In this document: in pieces, positions 45,012 through 56,900 of the stretch
Layout: the number at the start of each line of letters is the position of its first letter
How positions within the stretch are numbered: position 1 is the stretch's first letter
Notes under the pieces: generated by a model
The model's database searches: none
Told to the model about the DNA's origin: nothing
The model's input: the letters and a program-made list of their open reading frames with translations, nothing else
Assembly (NCBI RefSeq): GCF_024170165.1
Contig: NZ_JALJXP010000004.1
Span: forward strand, 248,001 to 312,000
Length of the DNA stretch: 64,000 bases
DNA from: Pseudomonas nitroreducens
GTDB lineage: Bacteria > Pseudomonadota > Gammaproteobacteria > Pseudomonadales > Pseudomonadaceae
Reading direction: 5' to 3'
Made by a program: the position numbers and the translations under genes

Positions 45012-46252
45012 GCCTTGTTGCCCTTCTCGCCGAGGCCGGCCTGTTCGATCTTCGGCAGCGGCTTGAGCTTGCACTGGTGCGAGCTGATGTCGGTACTGAT
45101 GTTCTTGTAGCCGTTCGGGCCGTCGACGTTGACGATGCCGGCGCTACCGTTGTCGATGCAGATGGCCAGGGCTTCGGGCAGCTTGCCGTCGACCAGTTTC
45201 TTCTCGTTGAAGTAGCCGTCCCAGAGGATGTCCGGCAGGCGCCCGGTGAGGCCGAACTTGGCGACCTTGAGCGCTTTCAGCTCCAGGTGGTCGGGGCTGT
45301 CGCCACCGGGGCCGAAGGTGTTGCCGTGGATGAAGATGCCTTCGGGATAGGGGTCGAAGTTGGGCTGGGTGGCCTTGTCCGAGTAGTTGGTGCTGAAGTA
45401 GCTGCTGATGATGACGTTGGCGGTCTTGTGGTTGCCGATCTTGTTGTTGAAGATCTCCACGTCGTCATTGGAGTTGACCACCACACCGGAGCCTGCCGGC
45501 ACGCTGGCCACCGGGGTGCCCTTGTGGCCGAAGTTGTCGTGGTTGTTGCCCTGCACGTCGTTGTCGAAGACGCGGGTGCCGCGCCCCGGCTGCTGCAGGT
45601 TGGGCATGTTGAAGACGAGGATGCCGCCGGTGTTGTCGGTGGCGACGTTGTTGTAGACGTCGGCACCGATGGTGTTCTCGATCTCGATGCCGGCGACATT
45701 GCGCTCGGCGCGGTTGTTGCGCACCACCACGTTGCGCGACTGGCCGACGTAGATACCCGAGTCGGACGCGCCGATGGCGACGTTGCCTTCGAGCAGGGTG
45801 TTCTCGGTCTGTACCGGGTAGATGCCGTAGCCGCCATTCTCGGTGGAGGCGCCGTTGGTCCACTCGGTGCGGATGTTGCGGATGACGATGTTCTTGCCGC
45901 CGATGACCTTCAGGCCGTCGCCCTTGGTGTCCTCGATGGCCAGGTTCTCCAGGGTGAAGTCGGAGGCGTCGACGAACAGCCCCTCGGCGCCGGCCTTCTG
46001 GTTCTTGAAGCTGAGGATGGTCTTGTCCATGCCGGCGCCGCGGATGGTCACGCCATCCACCTTCAGGCTGAGGCTGCGGTCCAGGTGATAGGTGCCGGCG
46101 GGAATGTCGATGACATCGCCGGCCTTGGCCTTGATCAGGCGGGACTGCAGGTCCTTCTGGAAGTCGGCACTGACGGCGGCGGGCTTGTCGCCTTCGCCGC
46201 AGGCGGCCAGGGCAACGGAGAATGCGAGAAGGGAGAGAGTGGCGAGACGCAT
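45008..46252 (-). CDS. Parallel beta-helix lipoprotein
   Basis: 414 residues, ATG 46252. Signal peptide with lipobox LAAC (Cys 18). Residues about 40-330 are right-handed parallel beta-helix repeats: GDVIDIPAGTYHL, DFTLENLAIEDTKGDGLKVIGGKNIVIRN, GIYVGQSRNVVVRNNRAERNVAGIEIENT, recalling pectate-lyase/NosD folds. C-terminal part has two cysteines (AICIDNG, SHQCKL). Catalytic residues of a lyase are not evident. Translationally coupled to the downstream diheme cytochrome, so both probably work together at the cell surface or in the periplasm. Substrate unknown. Confidence 0.8.
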   Translation of the reverse strand: MRLATLSLLAFSVALAACGEGDKPAAVSADFQKDLQSRLIKAKAGDVIDIPAGTYHLDRSLSLKVDGVTIRGAGMDKTILSFKNQKAGAEGLFVDASDFTLENLAIEDTKGDGLKVIGGKNIVIRNIRTEWTNGASTENGGYGIYPVQTENTLLEGNVAIGASDSGIYVGQSRNVVVRNNRAERNVAGIEIENTIGADVYNNVATDNTGGILVFNMPNLQQPGRGTRVFDNDVQGNNHDNFGHKGTPVASVPAGSGVVVNSNDDVEIFNNKIGNHKTANVIISSYFSTNYSDKATQPNFDPYPEGIFIHGNTFGPGGDSPDHLELKALKVAKFGLTGRLPDILWDGYFNEKKLVDGKLPEALAICIDNGSAGIVNVDGPNGYKNISTDISSHQCKLKPLPKIEQAGLGEKGNKA

Positions 46253-46429
46253 GGCGGGCTCCGGTCTTGTTCTTATGATATGGAACTATCGTACCAACTT
46301 ATGCCGAGAATACTCCTACATCCCGCGCCACGCCAGCCCTTCAGACACATCGCACTTTGATTGATGGATATCACTGCCGGGCGATGTCAGATAGCGATCA
46401 TCTGCGCTCCAATCCCAAGGAGTACACGG

Positions 46430-46840
46430 ATGAGCTTCATGCCCTGGAACGACGAGTTCGTGATCGGAATCGAGCGGATCGATGAACAGCACCGCTGGCT
46501 GGTCGACCTCACCAACGCGCTGTACGACAGCCTCAAAGGCCCGGATGGCGAAGGCCAGCCCATCGGCGAGCTGCTGGAACAACTGGTGGAGTACACGATG
46601 AATCACTTCATCGTCGAGGAGGTGCTGTTCCAGCGCCTGGGCTACCCGGAGGAGGAGGCGCACCGGGCCGAGCACGACCGCTTCAACCGGCAGATCATCG
46701 ACCTGCTGTACCGCCACGAGGATGGCGAGGTGGTCTCGGTCGAGGCGCTGGAGCTGCTCAAGGCCTGGCTGATCCACCACATTCTCAAGGTGGACAAGGC
46801 CTACGTGAGCTTCTTCCAGCAAAAAGGCGTGACCGCTTAG
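46430..46840 (+). CDS. Bacteriohemerythrin
   Basis: 136 residues from ATG 46430, AAGGAG eight bases upstream. All seven diiron ligands are present: His in DEQHRWLVDL, His and Glu in NHFIVEEVLF, two His in AHRAEHDRF, and His and Asp in IHHILKVDKAYVSFF. A single-domain oxygen-binding four-helix protein, probably for O2 sensing, storage or delivery. Divergent from the beta-helix gene; its stop codon lies inside the terminator stem. Confidence 0.92.
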   Translation: MSFMPWNDEFVIGIERIDEQHRWLVDLTNALYDSLKGPDGEGQPIGELLEQLVEYTMNHFIVEEVLFQRLGYPEEEAHRAEHDRFNRQIIDLLYRHEDGEVVSVEALELLKAWLIHHILKVDKAYVSFFQQKGVTA

Positions 46841-46857
46841 CGGGCACGCCTTTTTTC
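46821..46857 (+). terminator. Terminator overlapping the hemerythrin stop
   Basis: AAAAAGGCGTG pairs with CACGCCTTTTTT around the TAG stop codon. Confidence 0.85.
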
Positions 46858-46876
46858 ACGGCACGGAGCAGACGGA

Positions 46877-49126
<2,250 letters not shown>

Positions 49127-49322
49127 CACGGGCACCGGGTATCTCTAGTAGGAATCGCGGAAAAACGCGGGCGCGGAATATAGCACAAAAAGTGTACAAA
49201 TCCGACCGATGAACTCAGATTTAACCTACTCGCGGTAGATTGCCAATGCCATCATCTGGCTATACTTCAGCCACTATCCGCAGTACGCCTGGCCATCCCG
49301 GCCAGGCCAGGGAGTGCCTGTC

Positions 49323-51215
49323 GTGCGTCGTGCCTTCGTGCTGTTGCTTACCCTGCTGTTCTGCCACACGGCACTAGCCTTCGAACTGGACGACAAGGCC
49401 AGCGGCGCGTGGCTCAACGATCACCTCGACCTGCTGCAGGAGCGAGACGGCCCGTTGTCGCTGGAAGCGGCACAGGCCAGCCACGACTTCGTGCCCGCCA
49501 ACGGCCGTACCAGCGTCGGCCAGAGCCCCGACGGCTGGTGGCTGCGCCTGGACCTCGACCGCCGCGCCACCCCGCCCGGCGGCTGGTGGCTGGAGGTGGA
49601 CGCGGTCAATCTGAAGGACCTGCGCCTCTACGTACCCGACGAACAGGGCGTCTACCGGGAAACGCTGTCCGGCGAGGCCGTGCCCTTCGCCCAGGGCCGC
49701 GACCGCGACTATCGCAAGCCGGTCTTCCACCTGCCCGAAGGCACCGGCCCGGTGCGCATCTATGCCCGCGTCTACGATCCGGCCGGCAACTCCTTCCCGC
49801 TGCGCATCTGGTCGCTGGACGACCTGCAGGACCACCGCGCCGACACCGGCCTGTTCCTCGGTTTCATCTACGGGCTGATCGCCGCGCTGCTGCTGTACAA
49901 CCTGTTCATCCTGCTGACCCTGCGCGACCCGGCGTACTTCTGGTACGTGCTGACCACCGCCAGCGCGCTGCTCTTCAGCCTGGGAATGAGCGGCCACGGC
50001 TTCGAATACTTCTGGCCTGATCATCCGGTGCCCTGGTGGCTGGATCGCATCACCCTGCCCTCGCTCTGGGGCCTGTGCGTGCACCGCTTCACCATCACCC
50101 TGCTGCAGACCCGCCGCCACGTGCGCTGGTCGCACTGGCTGCTGAACCTGAACTGTGCACTCTACGTGCTGACCATCGCGCTCGGCGCCCTGGAGCTGCG
50201 CGGCCTGGCCGGCTGGATGCTGGTGGCGATCACCCTGATCGGCGTGCCCGCGGCCCTCGGCGGCGCCCTGGTGCGCTGGCGCCAGGGTTCGTTCCCGGCG
50301 TTCCTCTACCTGCTCGGTTTCGGCCTGGTGCTGACCAGCGTGAGCATTTCGGTGCTGCGCGCCACCGGTCTGGTGCAGCCGTCGCCGCTGACCTCGTACA
50401 TCTTCCCCATCGCCGTGGCCATGGAGTCGGTGCTGTTCTCCTTTGCCCTCACATCGCGCATTCAGGGACTCAAGCGCGAGCGCGCCCAGGCGCTGGAACA
50501 GGCAGACCGGGAGAAGAGCGCACGACTGACGCTGATGCAGAGCGCCCAGCAGGACCTGGCCACCGCCGTAGCCGAGCGTACTGCCGAGCTGACCCAGAGC
50601 AACCAGCTGCTGCGCGAGCGCGAAGTGCAACTGCAGCACGCCGCGCACTACGACACCCTGACCGGCCTGCCGAACCGCCGCTATCTGGTGGAACACGCCG
50701 AGCACGCGCTGGCCAATGCCCAACAGAACGGCGAAACGCTGGCCCTGATGCTGATCGACCTCGACCACTTCAAGCCGATCAACGACAGCCACGGACATGA
50801 CGCCGGCGACTTCATGCTGCAGAACGTCGGCAACCGCCTGCGCCAGTGCGTACGCGGCAGCGACTGTGTGGCGCGCCTGGGTGGCGATGAATTCGCCGCG
50901 CTGATTTCCGGCCCGGACGCCGAAGGGCACGCCAAGGAAATCGCCTGCCGCATTCTCAACGAGCTGTCGCGACCGGTGAGGTTCGAAACACTGGAACTGC
51001 GCGTCACGCCGAGCATCGGCGTGGCCATCTATCCCAGCCACGCCATGCAGTTCAGCAAGCTCTACAAGGCCGCCGACCAGGCGCTCTACGAAGTGAAGGG
51101 CAACGGCCGGGCGGCCTATGCCATGGCCAGCGAGGCCGCCGGCGAGACCAGCGAGCTCTGGCCGGAAAACGAATGGCTGGAAAACGAATGGGCGGAAAGC
51201 GAAGACCGCGCCTGA
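49323..51215 (+). CDS. Membrane diguanylate cyclase, DISMED2-7TMR-DISM-GGDEF (NicD-like)
   Basis: 630 residues from GTG 49323 (AGGGAG eight bases upstream; a GTG at 49314 lies within that ribosome site). Signal peptide ending LAF, periplasmic 7TMR-DISMED2 sensor (about 25-175), seven membrane helices (about 185-385), coiled coil, and GGDEF domain with RLGGDEF (about 523) and the inhibitory RGSD (RxxD) site just before it. So an active, product-inhibited c-di-GMP synthase. Position equals P. aeruginosa PA4929 (NicD), which acts in nutrient-induced dispersal with BdlA; this function is inferred from synteny and architecture only. Confidence 0.85.
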   Translation: MRRAFVLLLTLLFCHTALAFELDDKASGAWLNDHLDLLQERDGPLSLEAAQASHDFVPANGRTSVGQSPDGWWLRLDLDRRATPPGGWWLEVDAVNLKDLRLYVPDEQGVYRETLSGEAVPFAQGRDRDYRKPVFHLPEGTGPVRIYARVYDPAGNSFPLRIWSLDDLQDHRADTGLFLGFIYGLIAALLLYNLFILLTLRDPAYFWYVLTTASALLFSLGMSGHGFEYFWPDHPVPWWLDRITLPSLWGLCVHRFTITLLQTRRHVRWSHWLLNLNCALYVLTIALGALELRGLAGWMLVAITLIGVPAALGGALVRWRQGSFPAFLYLLGFGLVLTSVSISVLRATGLVQPSPLTSYIFPIAVAMESVLFSFALTSRIQGLKRERAQALEQADREKSARLTLMQSAQQDLATAVAERTAELTQSNQLLREREVQLQHAAHYDTLTGLPNRRYLVEHAEHALANAQQNGETLALMLIDLDHFKPINDSHGHDAGDFMLQNVGNRLRQCVRGSDCVARLGGDEFAALISGPDAEGHAKEIACRILNELSRPVRFETLELRVTPSIGVAIYPSHAMQFSKLYKAADQALYEVKGNGRAAYAMASEAAGETSELWPENEWLENEWAESEDRA

Positions 51216-52292
51216 TCAGTTGCGATAGCGACGCGGCACGCGGGCGGTGACCTTGGTCAGCAGCTCGTAGCCGATGGTTCCGGCGTGGGCCGCCACCTCG
51301 TCCACCGGCAGGTTGGCGCCCCACAGCTCGACGCGGTCGCCCACGGCGGCGCTGGGCAGGTCGGTCAGGTCCACCGCCAGCATGTCCATCGACACACGCC
51401 CGGCCAGCACCGTGCGCCGGCCATCCACCAGCACCGGCGTGCCGCTCGGGGCGTGGCGCGGATAACCATCGGCATACCCGCAGCTCACGGTGCCGATGCG
51501 CGACGGCCGCTCGGCCACCCAGGTCGCGCCATAACCAACACTCTCCCCGACCGCCACTTCGCGCACGGCGATCAGCTGTGCCTCCAGGCTCATGGCCGGA
51601 CGCAGGCCCAGCTCGGCGGCGCTAATGTCGGCGAAGGGCGTGGCGCCGTAGAGCATGATGCCGGGACGAATCCAGTCCATGTGCGCGGCGGGAATGGTCA
51701 GCACTGCGGCGGAGTTGGCCAGTGAGCGCAGGTCGAAATCCAGGTCCAGCACGCTGAGGAAACAGGCCACCTGGTCTTCGGTCAGCTCATCGCCGCGCAG
51801 GTCGGCGTTGGCGAAGTGGCTCATCAGGTTCAGCTCGGCCACCTGCGGCGCCTGGCGCAGGCGCGGGTGCCAGTCGCGCAGCGCTTCGGGCGAGAAGCCC
51901 AGGCGGTGCATGCCGGTATCCAGCTTCATCCACACATTGAGTGCGCTGGGCAGTTGCGCGGCGAGCAGCGCCCGGGCCTGCTCCGGGCCCTGGACCGCCA
52001 CGTCCAGGCGCAGCTGGGCGGCGATCAGGTATTCCGCCGGCTCGAAGCAGCCTTCCAGCAGCAGGATGCGCGCGCCGGCATGCAGGGCGCGCACCTCGGC
52101 GGCTTCCTCCAGGCAGGCCACCGCAAAACCGTCGGCCTCGTCGTGCAGGCAGCTCACCACTTCCCGCGCGCCATGCCCGTAGGCGTTCGCCTTGACCACC
52201 GCAAAGGCTTCACGCCCGGGCGCGCAGCGCTTGGCGACGGCGTAGTTGTGGCGAATGGCGGCTAGATCGACGTGGGCGACGAGCGGGCGCAT
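51216..52292 (-). CDS. alr: Alanine racemase
   Basis: 358 residues, ATG 52292. PLP lysine in AFAVVKANAYGHG (Lys about 34), catalytic tyrosine in ESVGYGATWVA (about 254), and SMDMLAVDL in the C-terminal beta domain. Converts L- to D-alanine for peptidoglycan in the cytoplasm. Follows dnaB on the same strand, but a terminator lies between them, so it likely has its own promoter near 52300. Confidence 0.93.
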   Translation of the reverse strand: MRPLVAHVDLAAIRHNYAVAKRCAPGREAFAVVKANAYGHGAREVVSCLHDEADGFAVACLEEAAEVRALHAGARILLLEGCFEPAEYLIAAQLRLDVAVQGPEQARALLAAQLPSALNVWMKLDTGMHRLGFSPEALRDWHPRLRQAPQVAELNLMSHFANADLRGDELTEDQVACFLSVLDLDFDLRSLANSAAVLTIPAAHMDWIRPGIMLYGATPFADISAAELGLRPAMSLEAQLIAVREVAVGESVGYGATWVAERPSRIGTVSCGYADGYPRHAPSGTPVLVDGRRTVLAGRVSMDMLAVDLTDLPSAAVGDRVELWGANLPVDEVAAHAGTIGYELLTKVTARVPRRYRN

Positions 52293-52311
52293 GGCGGCCT
52301 CTGCAATGAAA

Positions 52312-52337
52312 ACGGGCGCCTATCTTAAGGCGCCCGT
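52312..52337 (-). terminator. Terminator of dnaB
   Basis: ACGGGCGCC, loop, GGCGCCCGT; on the minus strand it is followed by TTTTC. Lies 24 bp after the dnaB stop. Confidence 0.8.
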
Positions 52338-52360
52338 CGGTCACGCGGAATGCGTCAACG

Positions 52361-53755
52361 TTACTCGTCTTCGAAGTTGTACATGCCGGGGGCGAGGTTC
52401 TCGAAGCGGCTGTAGCGGCCGAGGAAGGCCACCCGCACCGTGCCGATGGGGCCATTACGCTGCTTGCCGAGGATGATTTCGGCGACGCCCTTGAACTCGG
52501 TCTCCGGGTGATACACCTCGTCGCGGTAGACGAACATGATCACGTCGGCGTCCTGCTCGATCGCTCCGGATTCCCGCAGGTCGGAGTTCACCGGGCGCTT
52601 GTTGGGGCGCTGTTCCAGCGAGCGGTTGAGCTGCGAGAGCGCCACCACCGGGCAGTTGAATTCCTTCGCCAGCGCCTTGAGCGAGCGGGAAATCTCGGAA
52701 ATCTCGTTGGTCCGGTTGTCGCCAGCGGATCCGGGAATCTGCATCAGCTGCAGGTAGTCGACCATGATCATGCCGATCTCACCGTGCTCGCGGGACAGGC
52801 GGCGGGTACGCGCACGCATTTCCGAGGGCGAGATGCCGGCGGTGTCGTCGATGAACAGCTTGCGGTCGCTGAGCAGGTTCACCGCCGAGGTCAGGCGCGG
52901 CCAATCCTCGTCGTCCAGCTTGCCGGTACGCACCTTGGTCTGGTCGATGCGGCCGAGCGAGGCGAGCATACGCATCACGATGGAGTCGGAGGGCATCTCC
53001 AGGGAGTACACCAGGATCGCCTTGTCGCTGCGCATCAGGGCGTTCTCCACCAGGTTCATGGCGAAGGTGGTCTTGCCCATCGACGGACGGCCGGCCACGA
53101 TGATCAGGTCGGACGGCTGCAGGCCGCTGGTCTTCTCGTCGAGGTCGGTGAAGCCGGTGGTGATACCGGTCAGCGCGTCCGAGGTGTTGAACAGGTGGTC
53201 GATGCGGTCGATGGTCTTCACCAGGATGTCGCCGATGCCCACCGGACCGCCGGTCTTGGGACGCGCCTCGGCGATCTCGAAGATCCGCCGCTCGGCCTCG
53301 TCGAGCACTTCGTTGGCGCTGCGCCCTTCGGGGTTGAAGGCGCTGTCGGCGATGTCGCTGCTGATGCCGATCAGCTGCCGCAGCGTGGCGCGCTCGCGGA
53401 TGATGTTCGCGTAGGCCTTGATGTTCGCCACCGAGGGCGTGTTCTTCGCCAGCTCGGCGAGGTACGCGAGGCCGCCCACCTGGGACAGCTGCCCTTCGCG
53501 CTCGAGCATCTCGGACAGGGTCACCACGTCGATCGGCTGGTTGGCTTCGGCGAGCTTGTAGACGGCGCGGAAGATCAGGCGATGGTCATGGCGGTAGAAG
53601 TCACCGTCGGACACGGCGTCGGAGACGCGCTCCCATGCGTTGTTGTCGAGCATCAGGCCGCCCAGCACTGCCTGTTCGGCTTCGATCGAGTGCGGCGGCA
53701 CCTTGAGGGAAGCGGTCTGCAGGTCGTATTGCTCGGGGACGGTGATGTCGTTCAT
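52361..53755 (-). CDS. dnaB: Replicative DNA helicase DnaB
   Basis: 464 residues, ATG 53755. N-terminal DnaG-binding domain (PPHSIEAEQAVLGGLMLDN), linker, and RecA-like domain with Walker A GRPSMGKTTFAMN (about 232), Walker B IGMIMVDYLQLM, H4 and arginine-finger region, ending with GPIGTVRVAFLGRYSRFENLA. No intein is present. Hexameric 5'-3' helicase at the fork. Lies downstream of rplI, from which a strong hairpin separates it. Confidence 0.96.
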   Translation of the reverse strand: MNDITVPEQYDLQTASLKVPPHSIEAEQAVLGGLMLDNNAWERVSDAVSDGDFYRHDHRLIFRAVYKLAEANQPIDVVTLSEMLEREGQLSQVGGLAYLAELAKNTPSVANIKAYANIIRERATLRQLIGISSDIADSAFNPEGRSANEVLDEAERRIFEIAEARPKTGGPVGIGDILVKTIDRIDHLFNTSDALTGITTGFTDLDEKTSGLQPSDLIIVAGRPSMGKTTFAMNLVENALMRSDKAILVYSLEMPSDSIVMRMLASLGRIDQTKVRTGKLDDEDWPRLTSAVNLLSDRKLFIDDTAGISPSEMRARTRRLSREHGEIGMIMVDYLQLMQIPGSAGDNRTNEISEISRSLKALAKEFNCPVVALSQLNRSLEQRPNKRPVNSDLRESGAIEQDADVIMFVYRDEVYHPETEFKGVAEIILGKQRNGPIGTVRVAFLGRYSRFENLAPGMYNFEDE

Positions 53756-53795
53756 GGGCTGTTCGTGCGGGCTCTTCGTAGAAATTCAAAGGCGG

Positions 53796-53836
53796 AAAAA
53801 ACAAAGGGCACGGTACTGAAGCTCAGTACCGTGCCC
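53796..53836 (-). terminator. Terminator of the rpsF-rpsR-rplI operon
   Basis: Perfect 14-bp stem GGGCACGGTACTGA / TCAGTACCGTGCCC with loop AGC; on the minus strand followed by TTTGTTTTTT. About 60 bp after the rplI stop. Confidence 0.92.
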
Positions 53837-53895
53837 GATGTTAGCGGACTGAATCGCCCATGCAAGATGTGCGAAACGTCCTAGCGACGGATCGC

Positions 53896-54342
53896 TTACT
53901 CGGCGACTACAACCACGTGCAGGGTTGCATCAACATCCATGTGCAGTTGCACTTCGATGTTGTATTCGCCTACAGCGCGCAGGGCGCCGTCGGGCAGGCG
54001 AACTTCGCTCTTTTCCAGCGGGTAGCCGGCAGCCGAAACGGCGTCGGCAATGTCGCGGGTGCCGATCGAACCGAACAGCTTGCCTTCGTCGCCAGCGTGG
54101 GCGCCGATGGTCACGATCAGTTCGGCCAGTTGGGCAGCACGAGCTTCAGCAGCGGCTTTTTTCTCAGCAGCGGCTTTTTCCAGCTCTGCACGGCGCTCTT
54201 CGAAAGCAGCGACGTTGGCAGCGGTGGCAGCGGTGGCTTTGCCCTGCGGCAGCAGGTAGTTACGAGCGTAACCGCCCTTTACGTTCAGCTTGTCGCCCAG
54301 GTTGCCCAGTTTGGCGATCTTTTCCAGCAGGATGACTTCCAT
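53896..54342 (-). CDS. rplI: 50S ribosomal protein L9
   Basis: 148 residues, ATG 54342. Starts [36 protein letters not shown], the N-terminal rRNA-binding domain, followed by the long connecting helix and C-terminal domain. Usual length. Fourth gene of rpsF-rpsR-DUF2232-rplI. Confidence 0.97.
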   Translation of the reverse strand: MEVILLEKIAKLGNLGDKLNVKGGYARNYLLPQGKATAATAANVAAFEERRAELEKAAAEKKAAAEARAAQLAELIVTIGAHAGDEGKLFGSIGTRDIADAVSAAGYPLEKSEVRLPDGALRAVGEYNIEVQLHMDVDATLHVVVVAE

Positions 54343-54363
54343 TTGAGTCTTACCTCTTAACTT

Positions 54364-55233
54364 TTAACCTTCACCGTTCGCAGCTTTCTGGCGCTTGGCC
54401 AGGCGACCGCGAAAATCAAACAGACTGTCGACTACGGCGACAAGACAGATCACATTGCCCAGTACGAATACCAGCAGGTACAGCGGTGCCAGCCAGAAGC
54501 CCGGAAGCTTCTTCAGCGCGGCCAGGCCGTGCCCCAGTGCGATCCCGGCGAACAGCAGCGGGATCATGCACAACGGCGCCAGCATGGTGGCCGCGGGCCC
54601 TGCGAAGGGCAGCGCCACAACGCCGACCAGCAGCGCTACAGCTGTGCCCGGCGACAGGCGCAGTGCACGGAACTCGCGGCCAAACCCTTCCGGGTTGAAC
54701 AGTACTGCTTGCCAATAACGCGCCAGCATCAGGCACAACAGGCTGATCGTCTGCAGCGAGGCTGCCATCAGGCCGGTGATGGTCGGAACCATCTCCGCCT
54801 GCAGGGCGGCCATCTGTTCCGGCGAAAGCTTGGCTTCGGCCAGAACCTGCGGCAGAGCCTTGCCGAATGCATCGGCCAGACCTGCGACCAACCCGGCCGA
54901 CACCGTGCTGAGCAGCAGCACGAACACCGCACCGAGCAAAACGCTCGCCAGCATCACCTGGTTCCAGGACACCTTGCTGCGCAGAACCTGCGCCAGCACG
55001 GCACTACCCACCAGAACCAGACTCACGCTGGGGTCACCCAGGTACCACCAGGCCAGTGCCGGAAGCAGCGCCCAGGCCAGGATGCCAAAGGCATCACGCG
55101 GACCACGGCGCAACAGCACCAGACTGCCTGCTGCGGCACCGAGCCAGAACAACGGCTGCAGTACCGCGGCTGCGACGACCACCAGGGTCGCCTGCATGCG
55201 GCCTCGCATGACAAATTCAGCCAATGCGCGCAT
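54364..55233 (-). CDS. DUF2232 (YybS-like) membrane protein
   Basis: 289 residues, ATG 55233. Eight or so hydrophobic segments; family pattern WYLGDPSVSLVLVGS, a Gln-rich middle part and VVDSLFDFRGRLAKRQ at the end. This membrane protein is found within S6-S18-L9 operons in many pseudomonads (PA4933). Role unknown; co-transcription with ribosomal genes is the only functional hint. Confidence 0.85.
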   Translation of the reverse strand: MRALAEFVMRGRMQATLVVVAAAVLQPLFWLGAAAGSLVLLRRGPRDAFGILAWALLPALAWWYLGDPSVSLVLVGSAVLAQVLRSKVSWNQVMLASVLLGAVFVLLLSTVSAGLVAGLADAFGKALPQVLAEAKLSPEQMAALQAEMVPTITGLMAASLQTISLLCLMLARYWQAVLFNPEGFGREFRALRLSPGTAVALLVGVVALPFAGPAATMLAPLCMIPLLFAGIALGHGLAALKKLPGFWLAPLYLLVFVLGNVICLVAVVDSLFDFRGRLAKRQKAANGEG

Positions 55234-55267
55234 GCGATCTATCCATCAATTCCAGTCGACTGCCCGA

Positions 55268-55498
55268 TCAACGGCCGTGGCTGTCGGTGTAGGGAAGCAG
55301 GGCCAGGTAGCGGGCGCGCTTGATAGCGGTCGCCAGCTGACGCTGGTATTTGGCCTTGGTGCCGGTGATACGGCTCGGAACGATCTTGCCGGTTTCGGAA
55401 ACGTAGGCCTTCAGGGTGTTGAGATCCTTGTAATCGATCTCTTTCACGCCTTCAGCGGTGAAACGGCAGAACTTACGACGACGGAAGAAACGTGCCAT
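55268..55498 (-). CDS. rpsR: 30S ribosomal protein S18
   Basis: 76 residues, ATG 55498. [55 protein letters not shown] in pieces matches S18 throughout; binds S6 on the 30S platform. Contains one cysteine, so the C- form without zinc finger cluster. 29 bp after rpsF. Confidence 0.97.
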   Translation of the reverse strand: MARFFRRRKFCRFTAEGVKEIDYKDLNTLKAYVSETGKIVPSRITGTKAKYQRQLATAIKRARYLALLPYTDSHGR

Positions 55499-55527
55499 GT
55501 GTGTGGCTCCTCAATACTGGTCCGGGA

Positions 55528-55944
55528 TTACTCGTCAGCGCTGTCGCGGCTATCTTCGCCGTCAGCGGACTCGCCCTCGTTCGATTCGGGACGCTCACGG
55601 CGCTCACGGCGCTCGTTGCGGCTCTCTTCGGCCTTCAGCATTTCGGACTGGCCGGTAACGGCTTCGTCGCGACGGATGACCATGTTACGGATCACGGCGT
55701 CGTTGTAACGGAAGTTGTCTTCCATTTCTGCCAGGGCCTTGGCGGTGCACTCGACGTTCATCAGAACGTAGTGAGCCTTGTGCACGTTGTTGATGGCGTA
55801 AGCCAGCTGACGACGGCCCCAGTCTTCCAGACGGTGGACTTTGCCGCCGTCTTCTTCGATGGCCTTGGTGTAACGCTCGACCATGCCACCGACTTGTTCG
55901 CTCTGGTCCGGGTGAACCAGGAACACGATTTCGTAATGACGCAT
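55528..55944 (-). CDS. rpsF: 30S ribosomal protein S6
   Basis: 138 residues, ATG 55944, AAGGAG upstream. [25 protein letters not shown] start and [14 protein letters not shown] core are typical; the C-terminal tail is rich in E, R and S (about residues 105-138), the region glutamylated by RimK in E. coli, though here without a terminal Glu-Glu. First gene of the operon. The 203-bp leader contains GACCGCTTTGTCGGC, which may be part of the S6:S18 autoregulatory RNA, but I cannot confirm the fold. Confidence 0.96.
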   Translation of the reverse strand: MRHYEIVFLVHPDQSEQVGGMVERYTKAIEEDGGKVHRLEDWGRRQLAYAINNVHKAHYVLMNVECTAKALAEMEDNFRYNDAVIRNMVIRRDEAVTGQSEMLKAEESRNERRERRERPESNEGESADGEDSRDSADE

Positions 55945-56147
55945 AAATGCTCCTTACGGATTGCAGCCTGCCGACAAAGCGGTCAGACAAGGAGTGAATG
56001 ATTTTTTCCTTGTCGCTCGGAAGCACGCGCGAACGCCTGCCCGGACGACAAGGGCCGACATTCTAGAGAAGCACGCCGGGGGGCGCAAGGAAAACTGGTG
56101 AAACTTTGAGCAGCGCGAGGCGGCAGGGGCCGCCTCGCGTGGGGACG

Positions 56148-56900
56148 TCAGGCGCCGGCCTTGAGCTGGCGCTGGCGGACGATCTCGAACAGGCAGACGC
56201 CGGTGGCCACCGAGACGTTCAGGCTGCTGACGCTGCCCTGCATCGGCAGCTTGGCCAGGTAGTCGCAATGATCGCGGGTCAGGCGACGCATACCCTTGCC
56301 CTCGGCACCCATGACCAGCACGGTCGGCCCGGTGAGGTCGAGTTCGTAGAGCATCTGGGTCGCCTCGCCGGCCGTACCGACGATCCACAGGCCGCGCTGC
56401 TGGAGTTTCTCCAGGGTGCGCGAGAGGTTGGTCACCGCGACCAGCGGGATCACCTCGGCGGCGCCGCAGGCCACTTTACGCACGGTGGCGTTGAGGGTGG
56501 CGGATTTGTCCTTCGGCACAATCACCGCCAGCGCGCCCGCCGCATCGGCAGTGCGCAGGCAGGCGCCAAGGTTGTGCGGGTCGGTCACGCCGTCCAGCAC
56601 CAGCAGCAGTGCCGGGCCGGTGGAGCGCTCCAGCAGCTCCTCCAGCATGTTCTCGCCCCACACCTGGCTCGGGCTGACCTCGGCGACCACGCCCTGGTGC
56701 ACGCCCTCGGCCCACTCGTCCAGCTCCTTGCGGTCGCGCGTGCCTACCGGCACGCGCGTCTGGCCAGCCAGTTCGACCAGCGTCTGGACGCGCGGATCCT
56801 GACGACCTTCGGCCAGCCACAGCTGCTTGACTCGCTTGGGGTGATGGCGCAGCAGCGCTTCTACGGCATGAACCCCGTAGACCTTTTCCCACTGACTCAT
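56148..56900 (-). CDS. rlmB: 23S rRNA (guanosine-2'-O-)-methyltransferase RlmB
   Basis: 250 residues, ATG 56900, overlapping the rnr stop by four bases (ATGA). SpoU/TrmH-type knotted methyltransferase: EKVYGVHAVEALLRHHPKRVKQLWL N-terminal RNA-binding part, motif 1 DGVTDPHNLGACLRTADA (about 113), motif 2 LVMGAEGKGMRRL (about 197), motif 3 IPMQGSVSSLNVSVATGVCLFE-like (here LPMQGSVSSLNVS). Methylates G2251 of 23S rRNA. Coupled to rnr as in P. aeruginosa. Confidence 0.94.
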   Translation of the reverse strand: MSQWEKVYGVHAVEALLRHHPKRVKQLWLAEGRQDPRVQTLVELAGQTRVPVGTRDRKELDEWAEGVHQGVVAEVSPSQVWGENMLEELLERSTGPALLLVLDGVTDPHNLGACLRTADAAGALAVIVPKDKSATLNATVRKVACGAAEVIPLVAVTNLSRTLEKLQQRGLWIVGTAGEATQMLYELDLTGPTVLVMGAEGKGMRRLTRDHCDYLAKLPMQGSVSSLNVSVATGVCLFEIVRQRQLKAGA

